The notes: generated from the letters alone by a model not told the origin. Counted from the stretch's first letter, positions 19,314 to 31,139 are shown. The stretch is 64,000 bases of DNA from Bifidobacterium asteroides (GCF_009683175.1 NZ_WKKW01000001.1:744001-808000), one strand, 5' to 3'. Numbers and translations: made by a program.

Positions 19314-19934
19314 TCACTGGAAGAGGGAGACGCCGCGACGGCCCTCGCAGTAGGCGTTGCCCAGCCAGGTGTGGCGCGAGTTGGGCCAGACCGAGCCCAG
19401 GCGGGGGGCGTTCTGACTCATCCAGATGCTGGGCACGCGCCCATCGGCGCTGTGGGAACCCAGCAGATTGAAGCCGTTCTTGACCGCCAGCCAGTCAGGA
19501 TGCTGGGTGGCGATGGCCAGCCCCTCCTCCAAGGTCAGGGGAAGACGATCGTCGGAGTCAATCAGCTTGCGGGCCACGTCGGGTTCGCGGTTGGTGTAGC
19601 AGGTGCCGGTGTGCGGCTCCAGGACGATGTAGAAAGGCCCCTCGGGCGGCTCGAACCCGTTCTGGGGCAGAAAGCTGGCGATGTCGCGCGGCGGCATAGT
19701 GGTAAAGCCGGCCATGCGGTTGATGCTGGTCCGGGCGATCAGCGACTCAGGTGAGACCAGCTCCCTGGTAGGGATGAGCAGGATCTGTTCGCCCAGCTCA
19801 GTGGACTCCAGCGCGGAGATCAGGGGCTGGGCCAAGGCTCTGAACGCGGCGGCGCTGATGTCCGCCACATCCGGATAGCCCAGGGCCACAATCCGATCCA
19901 GTTGCCGCTGCACTTCTTGGGAAGATCTGGTCAT
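19314..19934 (-). CDS. Conserved protein of unknown function (DUF5701-like)
   Basis: A 206-residue soluble protein that I recognise as resembling the actinobacterial DUF5701 family, through the C-terminal block NGFNLLGSHSADGRVPSIW and HTWLGNAYCEGRRGV. No catalytic motif is evident and no membrane segment or signal peptide is present. It sits between leuA and asd on the same strand but is separated from each by its own gap (262 and 42 bases). The function is unknown. Confidence 0.75.
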   Translation of the reverse strand: MTRSSQEVQRQLDRIVALGYPDVADISAAAFRALAQPLISALESTELGEQILLIPTRELVSPESLIARTSINRMAGFTTMPPRDIASFLPQNGFEPPEGPFYIVLEPHTGTCYTNREPDVARKLIDSDDRLPLTLEEGLAIATQHPDWLAVKNGFNLLGSHSADGRVPSIWMSQNAPRLGSVWPNSRHTWLGNAYCEGRRGVSLFQ

Positions 19935-19976
19935 GGTCTCCAGTCTAATCGGCGCCCCGCGGGCAAACCGGTCATC

Positions 19977-21646
<1,670 letters not shown>

Positions 21647-21659
21647 GACCTTCCTTCCG

Positions 21660-22475
21660 TCATATCCCGTTGCCTGTCGGTGTGTGCAGCGGGGGATCCG
21701 GCAACTGGCCGGTCTCCAGATTGGGAATCTTGTCGACATCGACATCGTCGGGCATAATCAGCGTGCCCGGACGATGGGAAAAGGAGCTGCGCACATGGAT
21801 GGGCATGCGGAAGCGCTGGGCATACTCCACGCAGCGCAGGGCCAGCACCTTGGATCCGCCGGCCGCCATCTCCAGCATTTCCTCGTATGAGATGCGAGCG
21901 ATTCTTCGGGCGGTGGGCACAATGCGCGGATCAGCGGTAAAGACGCCGTCCACATCGGTATAGATCTCGCAGACATCCGCCTTGAGTGCCACAGCCAAGG
22001 CCACAGCCGAGGTGTCCGAACCGCCGCGGCCCAGAGTGGTGGCATCGCCGTCGGCGTTGACCCCCTGGAAGCCTGCTACGATTCCCACTTCACCTCGGTC
22101 CAGAGCCTTCATGACTCGCTGGGGTCGGACATGGCGGATGTGGGCTGCACCGTAGCGTGCATCAGTCATGAATCCCGCCTGCGAACCGGTGAAGGAATGG
22201 GCATGCTCACCTTGTGCATGGATGCTCATGGCCAGTAGGCTCATGGAAATGCGTTCCCCCGCCGTCATAAGCATGTCCATCTCACGGGCCGGAGGATTGG
22301 AGTCCACATCCATGGCCTGATCGATCAGATCGTCAGTGGTGTCCCCCATGGCGGAAACCACCACGGCGATGTCATTGCCGGCGCGCTTGGTATCGATGAT
22401 GCGCTTGGCCACACGCTTGATGGAGTCCGAGTCCGCCACTGAAGACCCGCCATATTTCTGAACGATAAGTGCCAC
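21660..22475 (-). CDS. lysC: Aspartokinase catalytic subunit
   Basis: Amino-acid kinase domain that phosphorylates aspartate (271 aa). The N-terminal [11 protein letters not shown] is the ATP and aspartate site; [20 protein letters not shown] and [16 protein letters not shown] are diagnostic of aspartokinases. It ends straight after the kinase fold, whereas one-piece enzymes run to about 420 residues with ACT domains. Those domains are encoded by the next gene. Two TATAAT-like boxes lie upstream on the minus strand at 22539-22544 and 22530-22535. Confidence 0.94.
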   Translation of the reverse strand: MALIVQKYGGSSVADSDSIKRVAKRIIDTKRAGNDIAVVVSAMGDTTDDLIDQAMDVDSNPPAREMDMLMTAGERISMSLLAMSIHAQGEHAHSFTGSQAGFMTDARYGAAHIRHVRPQRVMKALDRGEVGIVAGFQGVNADGDATTLGRGGSDTSAVALAVALKADVCEIYTDVDGVFTADPRIVPTARRIARISYEEMLEMAAGGSKVLALRCVEYAQRFRMPIHVRSSFSHRPGTLIMPDDVDVDKIPNLETGQLPDPPLHTPTGNGI

Positions 22476-22529
22476 TGCTGTTCCATCCCGCGACGGTTAA
22501 GCCACTAGACCATCATCTGCAACATATTG

Positions 22530-22544
22530 ATTATATGGATTATA
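22530..22544 (-). promoter_or_regulatory. Tandem -10-like boxes upstream of lysC
   Basis: On the minus strand two TATAAT sequences lie nine bases apart (22539-22544 and 22530-22535), 55-70 bases before the aspartokinase start. No convincing -35 element was found at 16-18 bases. The short AT-rich stretch stands out in this high-GC region. Confidence 0.35.
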
Positions 22545-22603
22545 CGAACGACACCGTTTTATCAGACCCTCTCCACCAACATGCGAAACTATGACTGCGG
22601 GCC

Positions 22604-23206
22604 TTACAGATCGCGGCGGCCGGAAATCGCCCGACCAAGGGTGATCTCGTCAGCATATTCCAGATCACTGCCGACAGGCAGGCCGCTGGCCAGCCTAGTG
22701 ACCCGAAGATCCAGAGGACCCAGCAGCCGTCCCAAGTAGGTGGTGGTGGCCTCGCCTTCGATGTTGGGGTCCAGGGCCAGCATGACCTCTTTGACCTGAT
22801 CAGTGCCCAACCGTTTCAAGAGCTCGGGAATGCGCAGATCGCCGGGCCCAACGTTGGACATAGGATCGATGGCCCCGCCCAGCACATGATATAAGCCCCG
22901 GTATTCTCCAGTACGTTCGATACTCATGACGTCCTTGGGCTCCTCGACCACACAGATGATGCTGCGGTCACGCCTCGGATCCTGACAAATGGGGCATGGG
23001 CTGGTCTCGCAAACATTGCCGCAAATCTCGCAAAACCGGACCTTCTCCTTGGCGGCGACGATGGCGTCGGCCAGATCCTGAGCACTGCGCCGATCGGCTC
23101 CCAGAATGTAGAAGGCGATGCGTTGCGCCCCTTTGGGACCAATGCCCGGCAGTTGAGCAAAAGCATCAATGAGCTCTTGAATGGCTCCATCATAGGTAGC
23201 AGCCAT
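22604..23206 (-). CDS. recR: Recombination protein RecR
   Basis: Part of the RecFOR pathway that loads RecA at gaps (200 aa). It has an N-terminal helix-hairpin-helix ([17 protein letters not shown]), a four-cysteine zinc finger ([16 protein letters not shown]) and a Toprim domain ([19 protein letters not shown]). Two adjacent ATGs exist. The second (23206) is chosen because GGAGG is then six bases away; it overlaps the dnaX stop by one base, so dnaX and recR are coupled, a common bacterial arrangement. Confidence 0.95.
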   Translation of the reverse strand: MAATYDGAIQELIDAFAQLPGIGPKGAQRIAFYILGADRRSAQDLADAIVAAKEKVRFCEICGNVCETSPCPICQDPRRDRSIICVVEEPKDVMSIERTGEYRGLYHVLGGAIDPMSNVGPGDLRIPELLKRLGTDQVKEVMLALDPNIEGEATTTYLGRLLGPLDLRVTRLASGLPVGSDLEYADEITLGRAISGRRDL

Positions 23207-26115
23207 CATTCACCTCCCTGTCGCTGCGCCTGTTCCTGCCGGCGCTTTTGGACGTTGATCGGATTCTGAGGGTCGTCAGCAGCAAAATCCTCCACCTTGG
23301 TCACATCGAACATTTTGGTCAGTTCATCCTGGTTCATGGCGTTGTCCGCCCCGAGCCTGGCATCGTCCATGGAATAGACATCGTCCTCAGGATCCACAGA
23401 AGGCCCCGAGGCCTGGGAGGAGCTAGAGGCTGAACTAGCGAAGCCTGCTGGCATTCTCCTGTCAACAGATCCGGATGCATCGGCCATTGCCTGGGGGCCA
23501 TCCGAACCACCGGCAGCATTGGAACCGTGTCCGTCGCTCTGCACGTCCGACGAGATTGATATGCTAGTCGCCAGGGCTCCGGCATCGGAAACCGATTCGG
23601 TCCCCGATGCCGGAGCCGAGGTTGCACCCGTAGCGCTTCCTTGACCGGGCGAATCAGCCGATTTCGAAACTGCAAGGCCTTGGTCCGAATCTTCATGGCC
23701 CTGACTGCTGGAGGACTCTGCAGAGGTTGCGGCGCTGTTCCCGGGATCGGGCACGGCCCAAGGATCCGTGTCATCACTCATGTCCGGCAGAGCTACCTTT
23801 TTGGACTCATGGTCTTTCCGGCCATTGGATCCGTCGCTGCTCTCACCAGGCTGCCAGGTCTTCTGCGGTGCATGCGTTGCAGGCATAGGGTGGGCCCAGG
23901 GATCATCGTCCGGCAATACCGTAGATGCAGTTGAGCCAAAGCCCGCAGCCGGCAGCGATTCCGGCGACGATTGGACCGGACCGCCGACCGGGTGGTGGGC
24001 GTCGTCGGAGTTCCCGTCGCCTGCAGCTTTCCCAGGGGTGGACCTTCCCTCCGATGCCGATGCTCCGGTCTCGCCTTGATGACCAGTCGAAGTCGTCATC
24101 TCCCTAGGGGCATGCCCCTGCTCCGTGGCCGCATGAGGCATGACCGCCGCCCCAAGGTTCATGGTGGCCAAGCCAGCACGTGCCAAAGCCACTTCCTTCT
24201 TGACCTCTGCCCGGCGCTGAGGAGACATCTTGTTGACGGACTCTACCGTCTCGCCATTGGCAGCCGTCCCGGATGGGGCGATCATGGTGGCTTGTCCAAA
24301 CTCCTGGCGAGCGCGGACCATGACGATACGCGGCACCTTGGTCTCCCCGTCAACCGACTGCGCAGCCACGGCCATGGCGAAGGCATGCTGGCTGAGTGGA
24401 CGGTCGAAGGTCATAGACAGTCGCTTGCGACCAGAGGGATCTGCTTTCATGGCCACGGTAGGCACCCGGTCCCGCACCACATACTGGCGTACCTCATCAG
24501 GCAGGGCGGCCACCAGGGCATCCCAGCGCTTATCCAGCTCCGTACCAGTCGGCACCTCGTTTGTCTGCCCCTGCGTGGCCTCCTGCTGCACTGACCGAGG
24601 CGGTTCAGCAGATTGGGCGGGCCTGTCAGAATTGGGTAATCCGGCCTGCCCCGCCGGCTGTCGAGTCGATGAGGAGAGGGCTTCCTTGCGCTCAGGTCGG
24701 GTAGAGCCTGAACGGGGATGGGTGGGCCGTCGTCCTTCGCCCTCTTGCTGTCCACCAGCAGAGGAATCGGGATGGGGACCTGCCATGTTCTGCGGCCGAG
24801 CAAAGGTGGCGGGGGCCGCAGCAGACAACGAACCTGCCTTGCCTGGCTGTTCGGGGCGATCAGCCCCGCCAGCAGGACCAGGTTGGGCTGCACTGGACGG
24901 CCGACTGTTCTGCTGAGACCTGTTAGCGCCAATGAACCCACTGCGGGCGGGCACCGGGGCCGCACCAGCGGTGGAAGCTGCTGCTTCAGCCGGTGCCTGC
25001 TCCATAGGCTCGCAGCCAATTGCCAGCAGCCTGGCGGCCAGCAGCTCCAAGCGCATCCTGGGTGAGGTGGCCCCGTTCATTCCCGCCAGTGCATCATTGA
25101 TGATGTCAGCCATTCTGGTCAAGACCTGCAAATCCAAAGCATTCGCCTGACGATGCAGATCGGCCACCTGGTCGTCGTCCGCATCCTCACTAAGCACGCT
25201 TTCGGCCCGCTCTCCCGCCAGTTTGAGAACCAGCAGGTCGCGGACATGGGCCAGCAGATCCTCGACGAAGCGCTGGGGCTCGAACCCGCCGACGACCACT
25301 TTTTGAATGACCCCGTAGAGGCCAGCTCCATCGTGGGCGATCAGTGCATCCACAGCTTCGCCGATCAGTGCGGCAGGAGTGAACCCCAGCAAAGCAACCG
25401 CAGCATCATAGGTGATGGTGTGCTCGTCAGCGCCTACCATGAGCTGATCCAGCACGGAAAGGGTGTCACGCACCGATCCGCCTCCGGCCCGCATGGCCAG
25501 CTTGAGTACACCGGGCTCGGCCTTAATGCCCTCCTTATCGCAAATGCCTTCCAAGTAAGGCCCCATGACTTCCTGAGGCACCAGACGGAAGGGGTAATGG
25601 TGGGTACGGGAGCGGATGGTGCCAATCACCTTCTCCGGCTCTGTGGTGGCGAAGATGAACATGACGTGTTCCGGCGGCTCCTCAACGATCTTCAGCAGGG
25701 CATTGAATCCTTGCTGGGTGACCATATGAGCCTCGTCCAGAATGAAGATCTTGTAGCGGTCACGCACAGGGGCGAAGCCTGCTCGCTCCCTGAGTTCCCT
25801 TGCATCGTCAACGCCATTGTGGCTGGCGGCGTCAATCTCCACCACATCGATGGAACCAGGGCCTCCTGTGGCCAGATCCTTGCAGCTGTCGCATTCGCCA
25901 CAGGGATGGCTGGTCGGTCCTTTGGCGCAGTTGACGCAACGGGCGAAAATCCTGGCACTGCTGGTCTTGCCGCATCCCCTGGGACCAGAAAAGAGGTAGG
26001 CATGGGTCAGCCGGTTCTCATCCAGAGCTCGGGTAAGGGGCACCGTGACCTGCTTCTGACCGATGATGCCGTCAAAAGTGTCAGGCCGATACCGCCGATA
26101 GAGTGCTAGTGCCAT
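23206..26115 (-). CDS. dnaX: DNA polymerase III subunit gamma/tau
   Basis: Clamp-loader ATPase of the replicative polymerase (969 aa). Residues 1-370 form the conserved AAA+ part: Walker [13 protein letters not shown], the zinc module CVNC...CGECDSC, Walker B DEAHM and a sensor region FATTEPEKV. From about residue 380 the protein is an unusually long, low-complexity region rich in Ser, Ala, Gly, Pro and Gln, with a short conserved patch around [14 protein letters not shown]. The last 60 residues are acidic and more ordered. The length well exceeds the roughly 640 residues of E. coli tau. No obvious slippery frameshift site was noted. It is followed directly by recR. Confidence 0.95.
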   Translation of the reverse strand: MALALYRRYRPDTFDGIIGQKQVTVPLTRALDENRLTHAYLFSGPRGCGKTSSARIFARCVNCAKGPTSHPCGECDSCKDLATGGPGSIDVVEIDAASHNGVDDARELRERAGFAPVRDRYKIFILDEAHMVTQQGFNALLKIVEEPPEHVMFIFATTEPEKVIGTIRSRTHHYPFRLVPQEVMGPYLEGICDKEGIKAEPGVLKLAMRAGGGSVRDTLSVLDQLMVGADEHTITYDAAVALLGFTPAALIGEAVDALIAHDGAGLYGVIQKVVVGGFEPQRFVEDLLAHVRDLLVLKLAGERAESVLSEDADDDQVADLHRQANALDLQVLTRMADIINDALAGMNGATSPRMRLELLAARLLAIGCEPMEQAPAEAAASTAGAAPVPARSGFIGANRSQQNSRPSSAAQPGPAGGADRPEQPGKAGSLSAAAPATFARPQNMAGPHPDSSAGGQQEGEGRRPTHPRSGSTRPERKEALSSSTRQPAGQAGLPNSDRPAQSAEPPRSVQQEATQGQTNEVPTGTELDKRWDALVAALPDEVRQYVVRDRVPTVAMKADPSGRKRLSMTFDRPLSQHAFAMAVAAQSVDGETKVPRIVMVRARQEFGQATMIAPSGTAANGETVESVNKMSPQRRAEVKKEVALARAGLATMNLGAAVMPHAATEQGHAPREMTTSTGHQGETGASASEGRSTPGKAAGDGNSDDAHHPVGGPVQSSPESLPAAGFGSTASTVLPDDDPWAHPMPATHAPQKTWQPGESSDGSNGRKDHESKKVALPDMSDDTDPWAVPDPGNSAATSAESSSSQGHEDSDQGLAVSKSADSPGQGSATGATSAPASGTESVSDAGALATSISISSDVQSDGHGSNAAGGSDGPQAMADASGSVDRRMPAGFASSASSSSQASGPSVDPEDDVYSMDDARLGADNAMNQDELTKMFDVTKVEDFAADDPQNPINVQKRRQEQAQRQGGE

Positions 26116-26185
26116 GGTTCAAGGCTATCCATTTCTTTAGACACGTTCGCTTTCCTTCCTAAGGCTTTCGCCCCGCTTCCTCCTC

Positions 26186-26581
26186 TCATCCACAGGGCTC
26201 TGGACCTGCCCGGGCAGACTGGACCAAGCGGGACATCATCGGGACTCCGGTGTCTACTCCCACCGATACCCTCACGTCGCCTCCATCCACCTGACAATCC
26301 GTTAGGACACCACGGTTGAGACGGGCAACCCGGGAAGCCAGAGTACAGGGCTTCGTCTGTCCTTCGTCCAGGGCAGAAGCTGCGGCAAGAGCGGAAACAT
26401 CGGCGCCGGTGCGTGCGCGTGTCCGGCAGATCATGAGATTGCCCAGCAGCGCCGCCAGAATCAGACCCAGGCTAACCAGAGCCATCAGCATGATGCCCAA
26501 AACCGTGCCGGAGCCCGGATCCGAACCCCTTATCCATGAATCGGCACGCTCGACGCGCGTCTTTCCGACATGTCCGTGCAT
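26186..26581 (-). CDS. TadE/TadG-like pilus-assembly protein (Rv3654c-like)
   Basis: A 131-residue protein with a single N-terminal hydrophobic segment (GTVLGIMLMALVSLGLILAAL) preceded by SDPGS, followed by a small secreted domain with ARTGADVSALAAASAL, the pattern of helicase/secretion-neighbourhood TadE-like proteins in actinobacterial Tad loci. It is the last gene of the Tad operon, starting three bases after the TadE gene and ending 70 bases before dnaX. It probably acts as a minor pseudopilin at the membrane. Confidence 0.75.
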   Translation of the reverse strand: MHGHVGKTRVERADSWIRGSDPGSGTVLGIMLMALVSLGLILAALLGNLMICRTRARTGADVSALAAASALDEGQTKPCTLASRVARLNRGVLTDCQVDGGDVRVSVGVDTGVPMMSRLVQSARAGPEPCG

Positions 26582-26584
26582 GAC

Positions 26585-26962
26585 TCATTCCTCCAATATG
26601 GCCACGGCATCGCCATGAACCTGTGCAGGCAGCACGCCCATGGGACCGGAAACCACTGGGCATGACACCCTGACTGCCGTCTGTCCGGCTGATGGACTCA
26701 ACCTCACCTGGGCATGTGGCCCGGCCATCCTGTTCACCAGCTCCTGGGAATCGCCCTTGCCCTGGGTGACGATCAGGTCTCTGGCAGCCGCGTTGGCCGC
26801 ATCCTGACAGACCATGCCGACCCTGATTGTCTGAGTCAGCGTCAGCAGTATGAGAGCCAGGACCATGACAGCGGGAAGAACGATGGCGAACTCGGCCGTT
26901 ATTGCACCGTTATCGGATCGCCACCGTCGTCTCCGCTCGGACCGTCTCTCAGCCGACGGCAC
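26585..26962 (-). CDS. tadE: TadE-family pseudopilin
   Basis: Membrane-anchored minor pilin-like protein (125 aa). A basic N-terminus is followed by NGAITAEFAIVLPAVMVLAL, a type IVb prepilin-like motif: Gly19 before the cleavage point, Glu at +5, then the hydrophobic segment. The remainder is a periplasm-side domain with two cysteines far apart. Its start overlaps the end of the pilin gene by 14 bases. It is part of the Tad operon running from 30816 to 26186. Confidence 0.82.
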   Translation of the reverse strand: MPSAERRSERRRRWRSDNGAITAEFAIVLPAVMVLALILLTLTQTIRVGMVCQDAANAAARDLIVTQGKGDSQELVNRMAGPHAQVRLSPSAGQTAVRVSCPVVSGPMGVLPAQVHGDAVAILEE

Positions 26963-27338
26963 TGAGCGCCTTCTTCACCAGTCCCATCAGCAAAGTGCGC
27001 GTGGAAGAGGATTTGACGATGGCCAACAGTACACCGGCCAGCGTGGCGGCCACCACCATGATCACGGCATATTCAGCAGTGATAGCCCCCGATTCAGGCC
27101 TGGCCAGCACCACGCTCAGCCGCGCATGCAGGGCGCGCACTCCAGAATCCATAGACTGGCTGATGCGAACGTACAAAGCCGTCATGTACCGGTTGGAACG
27201 CTGCCTTATTCTTTGCAACAACCCGGATCCGGCACCTGCAGCAGGCCATGTCGCAGCCGGTACCAACTGACCTCCTGCCTGCCTGTTCTGCAGATGGAAG
27301 ACCGTCGCAACCTCCTGTGAATATGTCATCGTTTTCAC
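26949..27338 (-). CDS. Flp/DUF4244-type pilin
   Basis: Major pilin candidate of the Tad system. The prepilin motif is ESGAITAEYAVIMVVAATL, with Gly84 at the processing point and Glu at +5 of the mature chain; the mature pilin would be only 45 residues. From the GTG start at 27338 the leader would be 84 residues, far longer than the usual 10-25, so an internal start such as ATG 27185 or 27152 is possible. Neither of those has a clear ribosome binding site, while GGAAAGG lies just before the GTG. A TadV-type prepilin peptidase is needed but none is encoded in the window. Confidence 0.78.
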   Translation of the reverse strand: MKTMTYSQEVATVFHLQNRQAGGQLVPAATWPAAGAGSGLLQRIRQRSNRYMTALYVRISQSMDSGVRALHARLSVVLARPESGAITAEYAVIMVVAATLAGVLLAIVKSSSTRTLLMGLVKKALSAVG

Positions 27339-27481
27339 CCTTGCCTTTCCTTGTCTTCCCCGCCCCGGCGAATGGCCGTTCCTCAGGGAATCGGCATCCG
27401 GTACCTTTCACTGTGCCCGTTCCTGTCCACTTCGGTCGACTTGTCAGATACATGTGGACGAGCGGAGCTTAACCGCCAGCC

Positions 27482-27490
27482 TGTGGATAA
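27482..27490 (-). promoter_or_regulatory. DnaA-box-like 9-mer between pilin and tadC genes
   Basis: TGTGGATAA is the exact complement of the consensus DnaA box TTATCCACA. It stands alone in the 177-base gap between the pilin and tadC-like genes, so it may be a chance match. Confidence 0.3.
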
Positions 27491-27515
27491 CTGTGCCCGC
27501 AAGAGCTCCATACCC

Positions 27516-28058
27516 TCAGGACATCCCACCCGCAAAAGCCGCAATACAGGGAATGACTCCGATCAGCACGAAGGCCGGCAGAATGCACAGCCCTGTCGGC
27601 ACCAGCAGCCTGACGGTGATCGTCGCCGTGGCCCGGGCCAGCACGCTGCGGGCATGGTGATCCAGCTGGCGCATGGTCGTCTCGATACGTGTTAGAGGCG
27701 ATGATCCCAAACGCCAGGAGGGCTCCAGACAGTCAGCCAGGACCTGCATGGACCGCCCGTAATCAGGATCGCCAATCGCTCCTGACCAGGACAGATCCCA
27801 TCCGTTGCCACCTGCGAGCAGGTGAGCCACGCGAACCATTCGAAACCCATAAGGTCCTGGCAGCAGACCGCCAACCGCACCCAGGGCCCTGGGCAGGGAG
27901 GCCCCTTGACGAACAGCGACTCCCAGCAAGGCCAGCACCAGGCTCAAGGGCGGCGGGGAGACCTGCTCATAGGCTAATCGGTCACCCGAACCGTCGGACT
28001 CTATGAGCAGGAGGGCCAGTATGCTCGACAGAGCGGCAATCAGCGGTTTCAGATCCAT
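27516..28058 (-). CDS. tadC: Tad secretion inner-membrane protein, TadC-like
   Basis: Type II secretion F-domain membrane protein (180 aa). It shows hydrophobic segments at the N-terminus (LKPLIAALSSILALLLI) and C-terminus (LVPTGLCILPAFVLIGVI), with a cytoplasmic helical domain between. Shorter than proteobacterial TadC, as is usual in actinobacterial loci. It overlaps the end of the tadB-like gene by ten bases, so the two platform subunits are coupled. Confidence 0.82.
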   Translation of the reverse strand: MDLKPLIAALSSILALLLIESDGSGDRLAYEQVSPPPLSLVLALLGVAVRQGASLPRALGAVGGLLPGPYGFRMVRVAHLLAGGNGWDLSWSGAIGDPDYGRSMQVLADCLEPSWRLGSSPLTRIETTMRQLDHHARSVLARATATITVRLLVPTGLCILPAFVLIGVIPCIAAFAGGMS

Positions 28059-28711
28059 AGATCCTCCCTGTTCAGATCATTCATCAGCAGATGCATCCAA
28101 ACCAGACCAAGAACATAGAAGGCCACACCAAGGATCAGGCAGATGGTTCCCGGGCCTGGGCGACATAGGAAGGCCAGTGGTCGCGCACCCATAAACTCTC
28201 CCATGATGATTGTCAACGCTGGCAGGGTCGACAGGAGACGAATCGTGGCCTTGGGCACAGCAAAGGCTTTCTCCTGGGCCTCATCCAGTGCCGCCCGCCG
28301 CCTCTGCATGGCTGCCACGGTCCGCAGCCCATCCGAAGCCCGGCAACCCAGGATGGCGCTGAGCCCATAGCAGGCCATCAGAGCCTGAGCCATAATCGTC
28401 AGAGTCGGCCCCCGTTCCTGGGGCAGGCATCGGTTCTCCAACATGGCCATGACACGTTCCTGTGTGACCTCCCGGGTGGCGAACCGCCGCCCGGATGCCT
28501 CTTCGAAAGCCTCTACCAGACCGCCTCCATTGTCGACATAGGCAAGCAGGGAAGCGATCAGCACCGCGAGACCGGGCCGATCTGACTGTGCGGGGGGCCT
28601 GATTGACATGGCCTTCAGTCTTGCGGCTGCGCAGCCTCTATGCGGAAGCAGAGCCAGACAGGCAAAAGTCGTCATCATCGCAGCCAACCAGGCTGCAGTC
28701 TCGTCATTCAT
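28049..28711 (-). CDS. tadB: Tad secretion inner-membrane protein, TadB-like
   Basis: Platform protein of the Tad machine with a type II secretion F domain (220 aa). It has an N-terminal span (AWLAAMMTTFACLALLP), a central helical domain with CYGLSAILGCRASDGLR, and two C-terminal spans (including PGTICLILGVAFYVLGLVWM). It lies 12 bases after the ATPase gene and overlaps the tadC-like gene. Confidence 0.82.
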   Translation of the reverse strand: MNDETAAWLAAMMTTFACLALLPHRGCAAARLKAMSIRPPAQSDRPGLAVLIASLLAYVDNGGGLVEAFEEASGRRFATREVTQERVMAMLENRCLPQERGPTLTIMAQALMACYGLSAILGCRASDGLRTVAAMQRRRAALDEAQEKAFAVPKATIRLLSTLPALTIIMGEFMGARPLAFLCRPGPGTICLILGVAFYVLGLVWMHLLMNDLNREDLWI

Positions 28712-28723
28712 GATCCACCTCGG

Positions 28724-29812
28724 CTACGGAGTGCTCGTCGAGTTGCTGGTCACAATGCCCCACCGCCTTGCAAACTTCGACCAAGCCGTTCCGTAAGTAG
28801 CGGCCCCTCGGCCCGTCCAGGTGCAGACAGTCTCCCCAAGAAGCCGACCGTCGGCGGCCGTTGTCAGTCGGCCAATCTGTGCGATATGTCTATGACCGCC
28901 GGAACGTTCCAGATGGATAACAACGTCAAACGCCCCTTGGGCCAGAGCCGCCAGTGCCTTCGGCTGCAGCCCCGCGAGCAACCCCAGGGTTGCCAGTCTC
29001 GCTGGAACACGTTCCACGTTGTCGGCATGCAGAGTCGCCATACCACCCCGATGACCAGAATTGAAAGCCCGCAGCAGATCAGCTATCTCCTCGCCCCGGC
29101 ACTCGCCCAGGATGATTCGATCGGGCCGCATGCGCAGTGTGGCCTTGACCAGATCGACAAGCCCCACGCCCCCTGCTCCTTCAACATTGGACTCTCTGAC
29201 AGCCAGGGAAACTATATTTCTATGTCCGGCAATACGACCAAGCTCACGGACTTCCTCCACGACGACCAGCCGTTGCTCCTGCGGACACATGCCCAGCAGA
29301 GCCCGCAAGAGTGTGGTCTTGCCGGCACCCGTGCCACCGGTAACCAGAATGCTGGCCCGATTGACCACCAGCGCCCGAAGAATGAAGAGCCAGCTGGCGG
29401 GACACAGCCCGGCAGCAGCCAGCTCCTCCAGACCGGGCGGGTGTCTGTTGGGCAGCCTGATGGAAATGGCGGCGCCCTCGGGAACGAGCGGAGCCAGTAC
29501 AGCGTGGACTCTGATCCCCTCTCTGCTGGAAGCGTCGGCCATGGGACGAGCATCGTCGAGGCGACGCCCCAGCTGAGCGCATAACTGCACAGCAAAGTCC
29601 CTCACTGCCCGAGGGCCTGTGAACCCAGGCCGAAGCAGAACCTCCTCCATACCCGAGCCCCGGTCAATCCAGACATCACCCCGACCCGTCACCGCGATGT
29701 CAGTCACCGCAGGATCGCTCACCAGCCCATCCAAATAGCCGAAAGTGGGCGGCTGAGCCGATTCGTCATCGGAAAATGAACCTTCAAGGCTTTCCCCACC
29801 TCCCCTGCTCAT
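28724..29812 (-). CDS. tadA: Tad pilus assembly ATPase TadA/CpaF
   Basis: Hexameric secretion ATPase that powers pilus extrusion (362 aa). The N-terminal domain (SDPAVTDIAVTG) precedes the catalytic domain with Walker A GGTGAGKTTLLRALL, an Asp/Glu box near VVVEEVRELG, Walker B RPDRIILGECRGEE and the His box GGMATLHADN. Its start overlaps the stop of the tadZ-like gene (ATGA). Confidence 0.93.
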   Translation of the reverse strand: MSRGGGESLEGSFSDDESAQPPTFGYLDGLVSDPAVTDIAVTGRGDVWIDRGSGMEEVLLRPGFTGPRAVRDFAVQLCAQLGRRLDDARPMADASSREGIRVHAVLAPLVPEGAAISIRLPNRHPPGLEELAAAGLCPASWLFILRALVVNRASILVTGGTGAGKTTLLRALLGMCPQEQRLVVVEEVRELGRIAGHRNIVSLAVRESNVEGAGGVGLVDLVKATLRMRPDRIILGECRGEEIADLLRAFNSGHRGGMATLHADNVERVPARLATLGLLAGLQPKALAALAQGAFDVVIHLERSGGHRHIAQIGRLTTAADGRLLGETVCTWTGRGAATYGTAWSKFARRWGIVTSNSTSTP

Positions 29813-30816
29813 TTGACAGCCTCAGACCGAGTCAATCCGCCAGAAGAGACCCGCTCTTCCTTTCTTTCGCCGACGACGACCATCCCTGCGATTCGCTCCG
29901 CCAGGGGTTGAAGGGCCCGGGCGTAAGCACGTGGGACCCGTTCCATGCCACGACCATCCAGCACGGATGCCGACAGCCTCGGCTGTGGCTTGAGGACCAC
30001 GTCCACCGATCGGCCCAGAAACTCCTCCGCCTGTTCCGGGTCGACGCCATGGCTGACCCGATGCTGGGTGGGCATCATCCCAATCAGAGCCATGGGAGGT
30101 CTACAGGAGACCAACGGACGGTCTTGGTTTCGATCACCAGCACCTCTGCGGCCGTTCAGAGCATGGAGAAGCGCCTTCGCCCGCGCAAGGCCCAGCACGG
30201 TCATGTCCACCATCAACAACGAAGGAAGTCCCTTCAGCGAGCGCAGATTACCCAGGCCCTGGCCCCGACCGGCATCGATCAGTAGGAGATCAGCAAATCC
30301 AGCCATAGCGCTCACGGCTGCGTCCACGTCCCACCAGCCCTGTGGCGGGGCACTCCAGGGATCGTTGCTGAGCAGCGGAATGCCATCCCAGACTGGCAGC
30401 TCTTCACGAAGGGCCTGAGGATCCACCCGGCCCAGGGGAGCGCGGATCCGTCCCAGCCGCATGCCAGGCGCCCCCTCGATGCCGACAAGGACATCCATCC
30501 CTCCGCCATCCAGGTCCAAATCCACCAGAGCGCATGACAGGGCCATGTCCCGAAGCTGTTTGGCCATCAGGGCTGTCATGGCCGTCAGCCCAATGCCCCC
30601 CGAGGCTGAGAGAAAGACCAGCCCCGTCACAGCGGACCCATATTCTGCTTCTGAGCCACTCCGTCCGATGCGGGCATCTCCGCCCGCCGCCCTCTCTGGC
30701 CGGTGTTCCAAAGACGACCCGACTGCATTAAAAGAGCGAGGAGTCCATTCAGGCCCCCGCCCTTTCACGCGGCCTTTTATCATCGTCGGCGGTCTGTCTA
30801 TGCTCATTCCAGTCAT
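29809..30816 (-). CDS. TadZ/CpaE-like septum-site or pole-localising protein
   Basis: MinD/ParA-like protein at the head of the Tad operon (335 aa), resembling mycobacterial Rv3660c (Ssd) in position and type. The P-loop region reads SASGGIGLTAMTALMA: the glycines are kept but the usual lysines of KGGVGKT are absent, as in many TadZ proteins, so ATP hydrolysis may be weak or lost. LVDLDLDGGGMDVLVG and DLLLIDAGRG match later MinD motifs. It overlaps tadA by four bases. The start is uncertain (30816 or 30807); neither has a strong ribosome binding site. Confidence 0.78.
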   Translation of the reverse strand: MTGMSIDRPPTMIKGRVKGRGPEWTPRSFNAVGSSLEHRPERAAGGDARIGRSGSEAEYGSAVTGLVFLSASGGIGLTAMTALMAKQLRDMALSCALVDLDLDGGGMDVLVGIEGAPGMRLGRIRAPLGRVDPQALREELPVWDGIPLLSNDPWSAPPQGWWDVDAAVSAMAGFADLLLIDAGRGQGLGNLRSLKGLPSLLMVDMTVLGLARAKALLHALNGRRGAGDRNQDRPLVSCRPPMALIGMMPTQHRVSHGVDPEQAEEFLGRSVDVVLKPQPRLSASVLDGRGMERVPRAYARALQPLAERIAGMVVVGERKEERVSSGGLTRSEAVK

Positions 30817-31103
30817 GGCTACCAGTACACCCGCCTCCTGGCATCAGCACCAGTCCACGGAGCCGATGTGGTCGAACGACCGTATGCTTCCACATTGTTG
30901 CACCCTCTCTGTGCACAAATGCATCAACACCGCGACACGCCTCGAATTGCAGCATTTTTGAGACCATACCCATGAAAGGCCACAGATGCTCACATGGAAG
31001 CGACAGATTCCTCCAAAACCGGCGTATTCGACCTGCCTGAATGCACGCAATCGCACAAAAGACCAAGCCGGTAGCCTTCTGCGCTCCAACGGGATGAACA
31101 TGC

Positions 31104-31131
31104 TTGCCATCGGCCTCGAACCTGGCATAAT
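31104..31131 (+). promoter_or_regulatory. Promoter of a candidate small RNA upstream of ppk
   Basis: TTGCCA (31104-31109) and CATAAT (31126-31131) are 16 bases apart and match the housekeeping -35 and -10 consensus at four or five of six positions each. The predicted start of transcription, about 31139, coincides with the beginning of the long terminal stem of the RNA described next. Confidence 0.6.
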
Positions 31132-31139
31132 AGCTTATA

